Positions 1 to 10,796 of a stretch of 64,000 nt of DNA are shown piece after piece. Each line of letters starts with the position of its first letter. Position 1 is the stretch's first letter. The position numbers and the translations under genes were made by a program. This DNA comes from Gautieria morchelliformis (Eukaryota > Basidiomycota > Agaricomycetes > Gomphales > Gomphaceae), in the NCBI GenBank assembly GCA_015179125.1, contig WHVA01000438.1, positions 1 to 64,000 on the forward strand. The letters are read 5' to 3'. The notes under the pieces were generated by a model. The model was not told the origin of the DNA and ran no database searches. It worked only from the letters and a program-made list of their open reading frames with translations.

Positions 1-812
1 AGGGTCACCATCCATCTTCCGGAGGAGGCTCTGTATAGCCTCCGTCGCTTCAGCCCGGCCGGGCTGTATCGGACTTTCGGTCGATTAATATCTTCTGTAT
101 GACACGATTGCACATACGACCAAACACCATCAAGTCACATACTAGTACCTACGAGGAACAGATGGACAGGTATTGAAATACAACCGCTGCCAGGTGAATT
201 TGTTGTTTGCGTAATTCCAACATGCTTTAGGGTTACCTTTCCTCCACGCGCCACGTCAATGTACCCAGTCAGTAATTTTTCTCGATTTTTGACGGTCCTA
301 ATTCGGATATATACTTTATATCCAAATGCATTCGCCCTCACGTCGTTAGGAATTATAGAATTATAGTGAGGATGTCCTAGTCGAGGTGCCTGGGAGATCC
401 CTTCACTTCGCAGACAAGCTACTAAGTCATCTCATACAGATCGTTAAGCTCGACAGTAGGCTTCCTCGTTTCATGCATCTCCAGGGATATGGCTGTGATA
501 GGTCTTGGATGAAAGAGATGTTGGCGGACGTTGAGGGAAAAGCCTTGACCCAGATATGCATGGCACTCTGATCAGAAGTTTTACATCCTGAATAACAGGA
601 TGTAAGGTAACCACTTATGCAACAATAAATCTAAAGCATCCATGAAGTACGGCGTAAACCTCTAATTTAAAAAAATGCTTGCCCAGTTCCAAGATGTACG
701 AGGGCGACACGTGCAACGTGAAAGAGAAGTATGTTGACAATCAGTATGGCTTAATTAGAATCGTTAATCATCCATATTCACTAAGAGTTCGCGACATGAC
801 TCACCAGCAACA
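1..812. other. No gene recognised; possible tail of the NACHT gene
   Basis: No domain or convincing exon was recognised. The stretch lies downstream of the broken NACHT gene on the minus strand, so it may hold that gene's decayed C-terminal part. The longest minus-strand frame (135-341) gives a plausible but unrecognised 68-residue peptide. Confidence 0.4.
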
Positions 813-2580
813 CTAGATAAGTATCAATGATCTCATTATAAGTATCCCAAACGCTGGAAATAATGATTGCAATGAAACGTACGCAGAGAAGTTCAGTAAA
901 CCGTCCCTGAGTAATATGGCGACTAGGGGCATCCCTACTGTTGAACCGGCATATCTCACTGTCCGGGCGGTTCTGTAGAGTGTGAGGAGCATAAGAACAA
1001 ATGTCTGGATAGTAAATGGGTTAGAGTTGTGCAAGAACCGGCCTAGTAAGTACGACGAGAGGGCGCGGTCAAAAGAGTACGACGACCCGAGACGTTCGAT
1101 GCTACTAAGTCGATTAGCGACCTCGTGGGCGATGGCAGACTTGCCGGCACCTGCAACATTGTCCAAGAAAAATATACATGGCATGTGCTATCCTGGTTGA
1201 CACAATCCCAGATCTCCGCAATAACTGTCTCCCGGCTATTCCGAAGACGTCCTTTTCCAAGATTGAACTTAGCACCGTCTGCATTCAGCAGAACTGCTTC
1301 AGCTGGGTGCAAGATGCGTTAGGCTCGGGAAAGGCCCAACGTCAGAAAACTCACAGAGGTCGCCGACGGCATCCAGAACACGGAGTACAGTGATTTCGGT
1401 ATGAATGCCGGCCTGCTCCTGTAACGCCAACCTGAGATTGTTGAACGTTTCCCGGTATTGTTTGACCTTGCTCTCGACATCCGACGCTAGATTTTTCGGG
1501 GTTCTTTTCCCTGAACAAAGATTATCAGCTATTGCCGCCTGACAGTTGGGTCCAACATACAGAAATCCTTGGTTTTGGCGTAGGCGCGGATAAAGTAGCT
1601 ACACTCTAATGTCTGTGGCGTCAAAGATAGGATGATTGACTTGTGCGATTGGATTTTCGTCAACGGCTCTGCCTGATAGACGAATGCATAGGTGTCGCCA
1701 TTAATTTTCGCCAGACCATGGATGGTATCGTCCTGGTCCATCTGATCAATGATCGTCTAAAACCCCAGATGCCAGCCATGTCTCCGGTTGGTGTATGTCA
1801 TAGATGTACCGTATGTGCAAGAGACAGGATGGACCATGCCACTTTCGCATAGGGATGGACCTAGAATTAAATGATATCATGTAAATGAAGTACCCGGGGA
1901 GACGACCAACCTAACCATACCTCTGAGGCCTTTTGGTGGTCGAAGTGACCCCGTTGACCACATTCCATACACAAATGATTAGGGACGACGGCGGGTTCTA
2001 TTATCGACCACTCTCGTTCCGCTGACGGCTTCGCTCAATTTGGCCTTCTGCGCCTCGTCGGACGTCGCGAAAGACGTGAAGGTGAATTCTAGGACAGTCA
2101 GAACCTCATGGATCTTCCCTGCCTCACCTGATTTCGCAGTTTACGAGCAACGGCTGCTGTATTCGATGATTACGCGTGCATTCCGTCGATGAGCGAAAAG
2201 GACTGACCTCCAGTTCCTCCTTCGGCAAGTAGAAACTCAATCCGTTCCTTCGCACCACCTATGTAGTCATCACGTGTAAAGATACAGTGCCCGTAGACTT
2301 CGATTCCTAATACGGAAGACCCATGAAAGTCCTTGCTGGGCGTGGACTTAAGTCGCGTGAAGGTAATAACATTGGAATTAAACGCACAAATAGAAGGACT
2401 CATTCCACGAGGCAGTGTTCCCCATCGCAGCTACCGCAGTCTTCTGGATACCCTTGTCGACACAGAGTTTTACGTAGTAGTTACCAGGACGTTTGCAGAA
2501 CAGTCCGACATTGGGAAGGTGATCACATTCAAGGTCTGTTGTCGATCGGCATGAGTCACTATGCAATAGGCAGCGCAAAC
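813..2580 (-). pseudogene. Broken C2-NACHT (NLR-like) NTPase gene
   Basis: Fungal NLR-like proteins with a NACHT NTPase are thought to act in non-self recognition and programmed cell death. Reading the minus strand, a C2-like domain comes first (2580-2170; CVDKGIQKTA, SWNESF, FTRDDYIGGAKERIEFLL). A helical linker follows (1741-1529, ECSYFIRAYAK; 1490-1300, QYRETFNNLRLALQEQAG and EITVLRVLDAV), then ADGAKF and RETVIAEIWDCVNQDS, then the P-loop VAGAGKSAIAHEVA near 1150 and SSYSFDRA. This order is the usual one in polypore C2-NACHT proteins. The frame changes inside short conserved blocks (near 1300 and just before the P-loop at about 1190) with no room for an intron, and the Walker B region is not recognisable, so I call it a pseudogene. 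The region up to about 3,000 may hold more N-terminal sequence. Confidence 0.75.
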
Positions 2581-3500
2581 GAAAGAGTTCTTTCCAGCAA
2601 CTTTGATTCCTGCAGGAATACTTCGTGGTGGAGAGTGAACAGTCGGCTCAGTAGAGAAGCGATCGTGGACTTACGCTACTGTGCCCTTATCGTTGCCCTT
2701 AACATTGTTCATTGTTCGCAGTGTTCGAGGTGGGTGGTAGACGGAAAAAGACGACGAGAGGCGCCGTGTCGGCAAACACCTCCTGGTTTGTCAAGTCACA
2801 CTCTGTGCATCCATCCGTCTTGGTGGTCTATATCGCATACAGTAATGCATAATTTCTCGGACCTGTCATCGAAGACATGGCAACGCCTGCAGCTCCCACG
2901 TGTTCTCGGCGTCCAGTTGAAGCGCACGTCCGAGATCGTCACCAGTGGGCCACACGGACACACACTGCATAAACCACCGTCTCTAATCGATCCCAATCTG
3001 CCATATCTGCTCCACTCGTCAGCCCAGTAACGCTGCTACCCTGCCGCTGCGAATCAGGTTTAACAGCACCTCGGCCTCCTGGTACGCGCGGACTGCAGCC
3101 GGAACCGCGGCACCTCCTGGCACGTGCGCCCCTGCGTCACTGCTTCCCCACCATGATTAACTGACATGCCAGAGACAGGCTGACATGCAGCGCTTCAGGC
3201 CTCGGTCAACGTCTGTAATTCTGAGGTTAGACCCGTTTCTACGCGGCGTGTGTTACGTGGAGCCTCTCGACGCTTCCACAGACTCGGGTTCATGAGAATA
3301 GAAGCGTCGTCCACCGACCCACCCGCAACGCCAACTTCCTGGCTCTCAATCGCGGGACTGGTCGTTGCAAAAAGTGCCCGCTCCACGTGCCCTATGGCAG
3401 CTTTCACGCTCACTCGCACGCATCGGCGATCTTCACCGCTACATTACTGCTTCATTCCCCGGCTTGATCCACCGGTGAGTAGTTGAGTTACCGTGCGCAG
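2581..3500. other. No gene recognised
   Basis: Frames here are open but match nothing I know. Part of it may be decayed 5' sequence of the minus-strand C2-NACHT gene. Confidence 0.4.
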
Positions 3501-5640
3501 TCCCTGCCCTCGAATACCCATCTAACACCTCCCAATGCCTTTTGTGCCACCCATCATCACCGTGGACATCCAGACCTACAAGGCAACAGGCTTCGGAAGG
3601 CCAGAAGCACACTCATAAATCCACGCAGACCTACATCACGCCGTGCGCAGACTTCCTGGACCAACACGCGGCATTGCGCGTCCCGACCCCACGGACGGCG
3701 CCGGGCGTGCTGCATCTGCGTCTGCGCCTGCCGCAGGTCCGGGCCTGTGCGTATGCTTATGGGCGTGAGTGCCTGGTCTTTCCACGTGCCCGCATTCGAG
3801 TTTGCATTGCGGGCATGTGCACACGGCCTGGGCCGGGATTGCACGGCGGCGAGGGCGCGATAGGCGGGCGGCGTCCGCAGCAGCTGCACTGTGCACTACT
3901 GGTTGACCGACGGCTGACCGGGTGAATGTGAGGGTGCAGAGGTGCGGACAACCGGGCTCGCGCTCGCCTCTCCGCCTATCATCGCATCCAGCCGCTCATA
4001 ATACGACAGACAAGGAAGCTCTGCCGAATGCCAGAAGCACTGTCTCTAACTCTACGCGCCTCGTATATATCATGCCGTGCGCAGAACTCCTCGGCCACAC
4101 ACGCGACATTGCGTGTCGCTACCGCCGGGCGTGCTCTGTCTGCGTCTGCGCCTGCCGCACGTCCCGACCTGTGCGTACGCGTACGCGTATGGAAGTGCCT
4201 GATCATCCTGCTGCCCGGGCCGCATGTTTGTATTGGAACACGACCTGTGCACGGGCGGGCACATCAACATCAGCACGGCTAGCTGCGCGCTTTGGGATCT
4301 CGCAACTCTGGCTGCCACTGTCGGGAACATCGCATGACGAAGAGGGCGCGATCGGAGGCGTCTGCAGCTGCACCGTGCACTGCTGGGTGACGGCGGGAGG
4401 ACGGCGATGTGGATGGGCGTGGGGAGCGCTTGGTCGGTCGGTCAGCGAGGAGGTGCGGAGGACTGGGGTGGGAACGGCCGTACTCTGCCTCAATGCGTGT
4501 GACGACGGCCGCGCGTCCGCGTGGGCTTTCCTGGTACTTCGCGGGCCCGGCTGCGCGGTCGTATTCGAATATGACCTGTGTGACCTGTGTGTGGCCGGGC
4601 ACGTGAACTTCGGAATGCGCTGTGCACTGCTGGGTGGCGGAAGGTAGAGCGGCCAGGTGTGGAGGACTGTTTGGGTGAGGAGGTAGGTGAATTGCGGTGG
4701 GGTAGGGCGCTCGTACTCTGCGCTCATTGCGTATGGATGGCCGCGCGTTCCGGGAGGACGGAGATGTGGATGTGCGTGGGGAGCACTGGGTCGGTCGATC
4801 GGCGAGGAGGCGCGGAGGAGTGGGGTGGGAACGAGGGTGCGTGCTCTTCCTCAATCCGCTCTTCCTCAATCCGTGTGGCGATGGCCGTCCGTGCGCGTGG
4901 GCTTGCCTGTCAATCCTGCGGGCCCCGATGCGGGCTTGTTTTGCGGGCATGTCCACGGCGGACAGACGGGCTCTGGCACGCCTGGCTGGGCGCGTTGGCA
5001 TAGTGGAACTGGAAGTGGCTACCACGCGGACGAGCAATGCCACTCCACTCAAGTACTCAGGCCTGGGCCGCGGGCCGGGAAGATTGCACGGCGACGAGGG
5101 CGCGATAGGCGGCGTCCGCAGATTCGCTGTGCGCTGCTGGGTGGCGGAGGGGTAGGCGGCGTCCGCGGCTGCGCTATACAATTCTTGGTGGCGGAGGGTA
5201 GGATAGCGAGGTGTAGTGGACTGACTGGCTGAGGAAGTAGGTGGATGTGGTGGCGCGGGGCGCGCGTACTCTGCCCTCATTGCGTATGGCGACGGCCGCG
5301 CGTCCTGGGCCGGTGACTGGCTCCGTGGGTAACTCTGGCTGCCGGGCAGTGAGGCATGGTGAGAAATGCCACTCAGGCGGAGTCGGGGAGACTGGCGACG
5401 AGGGCTTGATAGGCGGAGTCGGTAGCTGCGCTGTCCGCTGCGGATGGCGGAGCGTAGGACAGCGAGGTGCGGAGGACTGGGGTGGAAAGGGTTCCTCTGT
5501 GCGGGCGCGGACATGCTTGGGAGGATGCGCGTGGGCAGAGGGTTAGGTGCCGTGCCGCTGTGGGAGAAGTTTGCGCAAGAGAGACGCCCCTCGGATACCG
5601 GCAGGGGAGTAGGTGGGTGCCGAGGATGACCCGATCGGCG
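3500..5640. repeat. GC-rich diverged tandem/segmental repeat block
   Basis: The block is made of degenerate repeated modules. The motif GAGGGCGCGATAGGCGG and its variants, followed by GCTGCACTGTGCACTGCTGG-like sequence, occur near 3,849, 4,340, 5,096 and 5,400. A second module (GGGGAGC.CTTGGTCGGTCG, then a G-rich stretch ending GGGGTGGGAACG) occurs near 4,420 and 4,780. High GC leaves long open frames on both strands (one of 459 codons on the minus strand), but their peptides are R/P/A/S-rich without domains and I do not call them genes. Confidence 0.7.
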
Positions 5641-6500
5641 TATTGTAATGGGGAACACAGGCTGACTTCCCTTTCCATTCCATCAAACTCGCTCAGTGGG
5701 ATTACCAAAACGCCCCACAATAGCACCGGGAAGACAAGGTTTTCAGCCACCGTGCGTACCCACGAATATACGCTAACCACCGATGCATTAAACGTCAGCC
5801 TTCAGGCCCCCGGTTCTCCAGCGTGCATCATCGAAGGCATTGAGAAGTATGATACCATATGGAATGCTGCGGAAGCACCCTCATAACTCTAGGCTCATCT
5901 AGATCATGACGGAAGCAGATCTCGAACCGCCTCAATGGGACACGCCTCGCCCAAATATATTATTGAACACCTGGCTTCCAGGCATTTCCTTCCTTATTCT
6001 GTCAGATATCTCACTGAATGTCCCCACCACAGCAACAATAGCACCCGCGCAGATACGCCTTACGGCCACCGTGCCGGTAGTCCCTACTTGCTACCGACCA
6101 AAGCCCTCAGTAACACATCCCCAGATCTGCATGAACCTTCAGCCTTCAGCCACCCATCGTCGAATCGAGCCGCTCATGATATGATACCGTACGGAAGGCC
6201 ACGGACGCACCGTACAGGCTCCACGCTCGTCTAGATCGTGCCGTGCGCAGATCTCCAAAACGTCTCAATCCACCACGCCTCATGCTTGGCTAAATACGGG
6301 ACCATTATGGTTAATGTCCAGCTGTCAATCTAGTTCAACGCCTTCAGATCAGCGTACAACGTCAGCCTTCCGGCACTCGCTTCTCCGCGGTCGTGATCCA
6401 ATCAAGTGATGCCTGATTAAATATGACATCGAATGAAAGGGTTCAGAAGCACATCTCTACGCTCATCTAGATCATGCCGTTATCGGCTCCTCCACTCGCG
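5640..6500. repeat. Continuation of the repeat family (55-bp landmark module)
   Basis: A landmark module, GAAGCAC then about 15 bases then CTCTACGCTCATCTAGATC and ATGCCGTGCGCAG-like sequence, starts at about 3,602, 4,032, 5,871, 6,203 and 6,444. The last three copies lie in this stretch, where flanking sequence (CAACAATAGCACC..., GATACCATATGGAA-like) is also shared between the 5,711 and 6,033 segments. Composition changes from GC-rich to mixed while the module persists. No gene is seen. Confidence 0.65.
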
Positions 6501-6564
6501 TCAACGGAACGACGCGCGTGACTGAAGAAATTTTCGTTTCTATTGCATCTATCTCGTTCCATCG

Positions 6565-6786
6565 CATTACCAACCAGCCCTGCAGCCCAAGGTTTCACGC
6601 TGACAATACAACCCGCGAAGCGAAGCTTTTCGGCCACCGCGTCCATCCCGATTTGACGATAGCACAATGGCACATTACATTGCATTACCAACACGACCCT
6701 GCAGCCCAAGCTGACAACCCGCGAAGTGAACCTTCCCAGCCACCATGTCCATCCCGATTTGGCGATACAACGTAGCTGCACAATGG
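6565..6786 (+). repeat. Two-copy tandem duplication, unit about 118 bp
   Basis: Both units (6,565 and 6,683) start CATTACCAAC and run through CCCTGCAGCCCAAG, CTGACAA, AACCCGCGAAG, CAGCCACC or CGGCCACC, GTCCATCCCGATTTG and GCGATA-like sequence, ending CACAATGG. They differ by small deletions and substitutions. Confidence 0.8.
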
Positions 6787-8190
6787 CTCACCTCCCTTTT
6801 CTGCAGCCCTGCACGCCACCTTACTCCCGTTAACCCACCCGTCACCCTCGTATCCAGTCACCCACGTACGGCACAGGCCAGTGCCGGCTATTATTAACCC
6901 CATTCACTCCGCGGGTACTTAACCCTCGCCCGTCTCGCTAGAATCGTCGTTCCCTCACCCCCGACCCACGCCCCACGCCCCGCTCCCCTAGTCCGCTTAG
7001 CCTCCCTACCGCTGTTCTGACGGCAAGTGCGACCGCCACGTCCTTGTTAGAACTCGCGGGGATCTAACGCGACTAGGGTGCCCGTGGCGGCGCCTTGCGA
7101 CGCTCGACTAGCCCTGGCCCCCCTGGCCCTTACGCTTTGCGCCCGCGCCAGCTCTGCACACCGCCTTCGACCCTGGCACCAGCCTCGCATCCGCTGCGTT
7201 TCGTCACCGTCGTCTCCTCACCGCGTGCTACACCCCCACGCCCCATTCCCACCATGACCCGCGTCAACTGTCGTCTTCAGGCCGAGCCAGCGCTCCGCAG
7301 TGTGTCGTTGGCCTCTTGAGGACTGGGTGGCCTAGCGTCTTGATGGGATGGTAATGGTGGAGAGGTTGAACTCGATGAGATGAGAGTACGTGGGCTTCAT
7401 GGCGTCTGCACTGAGCCCCTGTATGCCCACACGTAGCGGGATCGAGTGGATGCGCGACCACCCCAAGGAAACTTCCCTCGGGTGGCTGGAATGTATGTGG
7501 CGCTGTGAGAATGAGTGCCGTGTTCGCACGAGCTGGAAGCGGAGGGCCATTCCTCCCACCTGACTACTCACAGCTTCGTCAGGCCTAAGCTAGCACGTAT
7601 ATATCAGTGCGCTGATATACACCGTCTTTCTCGCACGCTTGGCCTGCGTCGTGTTCTAGGTGTGTCTGTCTTCGTGTAGCGCTCATATCATCCTCTGAGT
7701 GACACGTTCTATTTCTATGTATCCTCTGTCTGCCCACCCGCACGGCCTGGATTTATGCCTCTTTGTCCCCGATCTCGGCGCCACAGCTCCATCCCTGGTA
7801 GCCTCGTGCTCATAGTCCGTGACTCCATCCACGTCTGTTTTCACTCCTCTAATATTCCCGTCGTCGTCCCACAGCCCGCTCCGCTTGCCCTGCAGTTCAG
7901 CCTATACAATGACGCGGGTATGGCGTACATCTTGACACCGGTCTTGTATGCATGTCCGCTCTAGGAAGGCGAGAGCATTGATTATAAGTTACACAGGGCA
8001 GCCTGCTGTAGTGGCGTCCAGCTGGCTGTGCATCTGGTCTCATTGACGGCATGTCACCTATCTCATCTCGGCCCTTATCTTTTCAAATATGCCTCCCCAT
8101 CTCAGAGCCGTGTCCTCATCGTTCCTCAAGCCTCCTGTCTGGTGTCTATTGTAGAGACGAGCTCCGTGGTTCACCGTGATTTACATCCCC
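6787..8190. other. No gene recognised
   Basis: A C-rich stretch (6,950-7,320) is followed by mixed sequence. A small hairpin, TATATCAG-TGCG-CTGATATA, sits at about 7,600-7,619. No frame shows a recognisable domain. Confidence 0.45.
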
Positions 8191-8194
8191 CTCG

Positions 8195-8645
8195 CTGCCT
8201 TTCGATCTCGTTATCGCGCTCCTGTCGGCTTGCTTCCAACTTTGATCACTTTAATTTCTACTACCAGTCCGAGGGTCGGTTGATCCTGCAGCGGTGCCTC
8301 CTCATGGTCGGGCGGGGGCGCAGCCTGCCGTGACGGCCCCTCGCCCCGATCCGCGCCGTCCAAGGTCAGCGGAGGGGGTCTCGAACGAAGATAGGACGGG
8401 CGGTTGCTGAAGCGAGCGTCCGACGGATCTTGCCCTTGGTCAGGAGGGCAAGATCCGTCGGAAGCTCGCTCCAGCAACCGGCGCATCCTATCTTCGTTCG
8501 AGACCCCTCCGCTGACCTTTTTTTTTCATATACGCTCATATATGCCGTTATTCCCCATCGTTTCTCGCCCATTGTTCCCGCTGCTTCCCGCCTTTGTCGC
8601 GCTCCTGTCAGCTGGCTTCCAACTTCGATACCTTTAATTTCTACC
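8195..8645. repeat. Direct repeats flanking a long near-perfect hairpin
   Basis: The hairpin arms are 8,362-8,435 and 8,446-8,519, 74 bp each with a 10-base loop. They pair almost perfectly, from AAGGTCAGCGGAGGGG at the outside to GACGGATCTTGCCC at the inside, with only a handful of mismatches. A T9 run follows directly. A 65-bp direct repeat (CGCGCTCCTGTC.GC..GCTT, then CCAACTT, then TTTAATTTCTAC) lies on either side, at about 8,195-8,262 and 8,580-8,645. It could be a foldback or MITE-type insertion with a duplicated flank, or the source of a hairpin RNA. No coding potential was seen. Confidence 0.8.
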
Positions 8646-8977
8646 TCTCATAATACTCCATCCTTCCCACGAAGACGCCTTGAACCTCGTCTCACCTGTC
8701 ATCCAGGTTTGTGGCGTCGTTGATGTCGTCTGGTGGGTGCTGCGCGGCGTGCGCTGCCTTGGGTCCCTGGGCGGCAGGCGAGCCTAGTCCTGCCCCTGCC
8801 GCATTTCCTGTTCACGCTTGCGCTGGGGGTGCCATTTTTTCATGAGCAGCAGCTGTGCATGCACAAACGGCAGGCCCAGCGCAAGCAGAAACAGCGCGGC
8901 CAGTACCACGACGATGCAGCTCGGGGAGAGGGGCCGTCGCGGCAGCGGATAGCAGTCAGACGCCGGCGGTTGGAAAC

Positions 8978-9030
8978 ATGTACAACCCCTGCTGTAAATT
9001 ACATGTACAACCTGCTGTAAATTACATGCA
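8978..9030 (+). repeat. Two-copy 23-bp tandem repeat
   Basis: ACATGTACAACC and CTGCTGTAAATT occur twice in succession, ending in ATTACATGCATG. Confidence 0.7.
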
Positions 9031-9080
9031 TGTTCAATGCAGACGCCCATTCCTACATCTCCACATTTGTTTCAACCGTC

Positions 9081-9222
9081 CCCTCGGCACGTGGACCGTA
9101 TCCCGCTTCTCAGTACGATGCACGTGCACCATAGGCATCCTCCTTGTACGGTTCACGTGCACTATATCCTGCCTGTCAGTACGGTGCACGTGCATCCCGC
9201 CTCTCGTTACGGTATACGTGCA
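9081..9222 (+). repeat. 33-bp array of CACGTG boxes
   Basis: CACGTG hexamers start at 9,088, 9,121, 9,154 and 9,187, exactly 33 bp apart, and a degenerate TACGTG follows at 9,215. The intervening sequence is a diverged repeat (GTACG.T.CACGTGCA..., then CCTGCCTGTCA-like). CACGTG is the classical bHLH (E-box/G-box) site and 33 bp is close to three helical turns, so dimers would face the same side of the DNA. Regulatory use is inference; no gene is recognised just downstream. Confidence 0.6.
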
Positions 9223-9239
9223 TGAGGGCTATGAGGCTG

Positions 9240-9540
9240 GATGGACGTATTAGAGCGTGACGATGCTCTGCACGTCAACTTACCCTGCTGTACAGTTACC
9301 GCAGATCACGTCGAAACATTCGCACGGAAGGGGCATCGTTTCTCGCCCTTGAGCATCCAATGTACGCACAGACGGATGTGGCATTGTGTGTTATTAGAGT
9401 ACCAAAATGGCTTGGCCCTCCCCGAAACGTACTTCAGTCCAGTCGAATCGAGAGTCGCCGTCATTATGTAAGTTAGAAACAACAAACAGAGCACGCGTGT
9501 CACGAGTTGGTCACGTGAGCAGTACCGATTCGGACGTCCC
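9240..9540. other. No gene recognised
   Basis: Short frames only; nothing recognised between the CACGTG array and the helicase-bearing repeat. Confidence 0.4.
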
Positions 9541-9724
9541 CCGGTAGACTCTAGACTCGAACCAGTCTCTATAGTCGTTTTACTTCCTATAGAGACTGGA
9601 TGAACTTATGACGCGCGTCGCGGAGTACTATCTCCGCTTGAATTTTTTAATGGGGACTTAGAATTTTCACGCGTTGGTCTACCTAAATTAGAGTCTGAGT
9701 ACCTCAATTTGACAATGTCTCACT

Positions 9725-10117
9725 ATGCTTGCTACGGGCACCTGTCCGTGCCATGGCTTCCTTCCGGACACCACTTTGTCGAAACTTGTAGCACAGTGGT
9801 TGGCCATGACTGCCAACACAGACCTCGGTGAGTTCAGACGTTCCATGCACGAGCAAATCGCGCATCGGGTGGCCGCGATCTACGGCATTCGAGAGATCTA
9901 CGACTGGCAGTATGAAGTCTGCGACGCTATCTTGGAGGGCAGAGATTGTATACTGTCTATACCTACTGGAGGGGGGAAAACACTTGCTTTTTATCTGCCT
10001 CTCTGTGCGCACTGGGAGCCTGGAGATGTTGACCCCACACATCAGAAAATTATTCTCATTGTGTCACCCCTTGTTGAGCTTATGAAAGAACAGGCAAGCC
10101 TGTATTTCCCCCAATAG
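9725..10117 (+). pseudogene. RecQ-like DEAD-box helicase, N-terminal fragment
   Basis: The 130-codon frame carries an upstream Q-type motif region (YDWQYEVCDAILEGRDC), helicase motif I (SIPTGGGKTLAF, Walker A) and motif Ia-type sequence (ILIVSPLVELMKEQA). This is the start of a superfamily 2 helicase domain as in RecQ-like proteins. A full RecQ-like core is about 350-400 residues with DExH, SAT and C-terminal motifs, and none of those follow: beyond the stop at 10,117 the sequence gives only short frames. RecQ-like fragments are abundant in basidiomycete repeats, and this one sits in a two-copy dispersed repeat, so I treat it as a truncated remnant, not a working helicase. Confidence 0.7.
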
Positions 10118-10796
10118 ATGACTCATCGATGTTCATTGCGGCCGATGCTACCCTGCAGATGTCCCAGTCCTGGCACATGTTCAATCGCGAGACATTTTAG
10201 CTGCCACAGAAGAGACTGCCGCAGTTCTAATTCCTGCATGCCCGTTGAGAGGAGCAGCTTTGCCGGAGTCTCCATCATTGTGCGACGTGACAACCGGGGT
10301 GGTTTCAGGTCCAGCGGCAGATATCCATGTTCGACTGAGCCACCTGTTCGCGGATTGAACAATGGAATGAGGTTCGCTGTCGTTCCATTGTCGAAATGAT
10401 CCTTCGAGTCCACCCGCTGTTCGGCCACCCGAAAAGCGATGTTGAGTACTTAGAAAACCGGTCAGTGTGCGGTCTGATGATGTCAGCTTGTCCGTGTCTT
10501 CAGGTTCAAATGAGAACCCATCAGGAATATCAGGCTCTGTGCGCAGAGGACGCATTGCGCCCAGTATGATAGCGGGCACAGCAGCCCGGCGCAAGATCAG
10601 GCAGATATGATGAAACCAAGTACACCAGGGTACAGTATTCAGCTAAATACAAAGGTTTGGTGAAGGGTCTGAGGGGCCAAAGCCAGATTGGAAGGCAGTA
10701 CAGCGAGCGTGGCAGTGGGACACGCCTGAAAATTCTAAGTCCCCATAAAAGATTTCAAGCGGAGATGGCACTCCGCGACGCGCCTCATAAGTTCCA

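Noticed and set aside
4279-5658. 459-codon open frame on the minus strand
   Set aside because: It lies in GC-rich repeats with open frames on both strands. The peptide is Arg/Pro/Ser/Ala-rich without domains, so stop codons are missing because of composition.
9081-9222. CRISPR-like array
   Set aside because: The repeat-spacer look comes from a diverged 33-bp tandem repeat. There are no unique spacers, and this is a eukaryotic genome.
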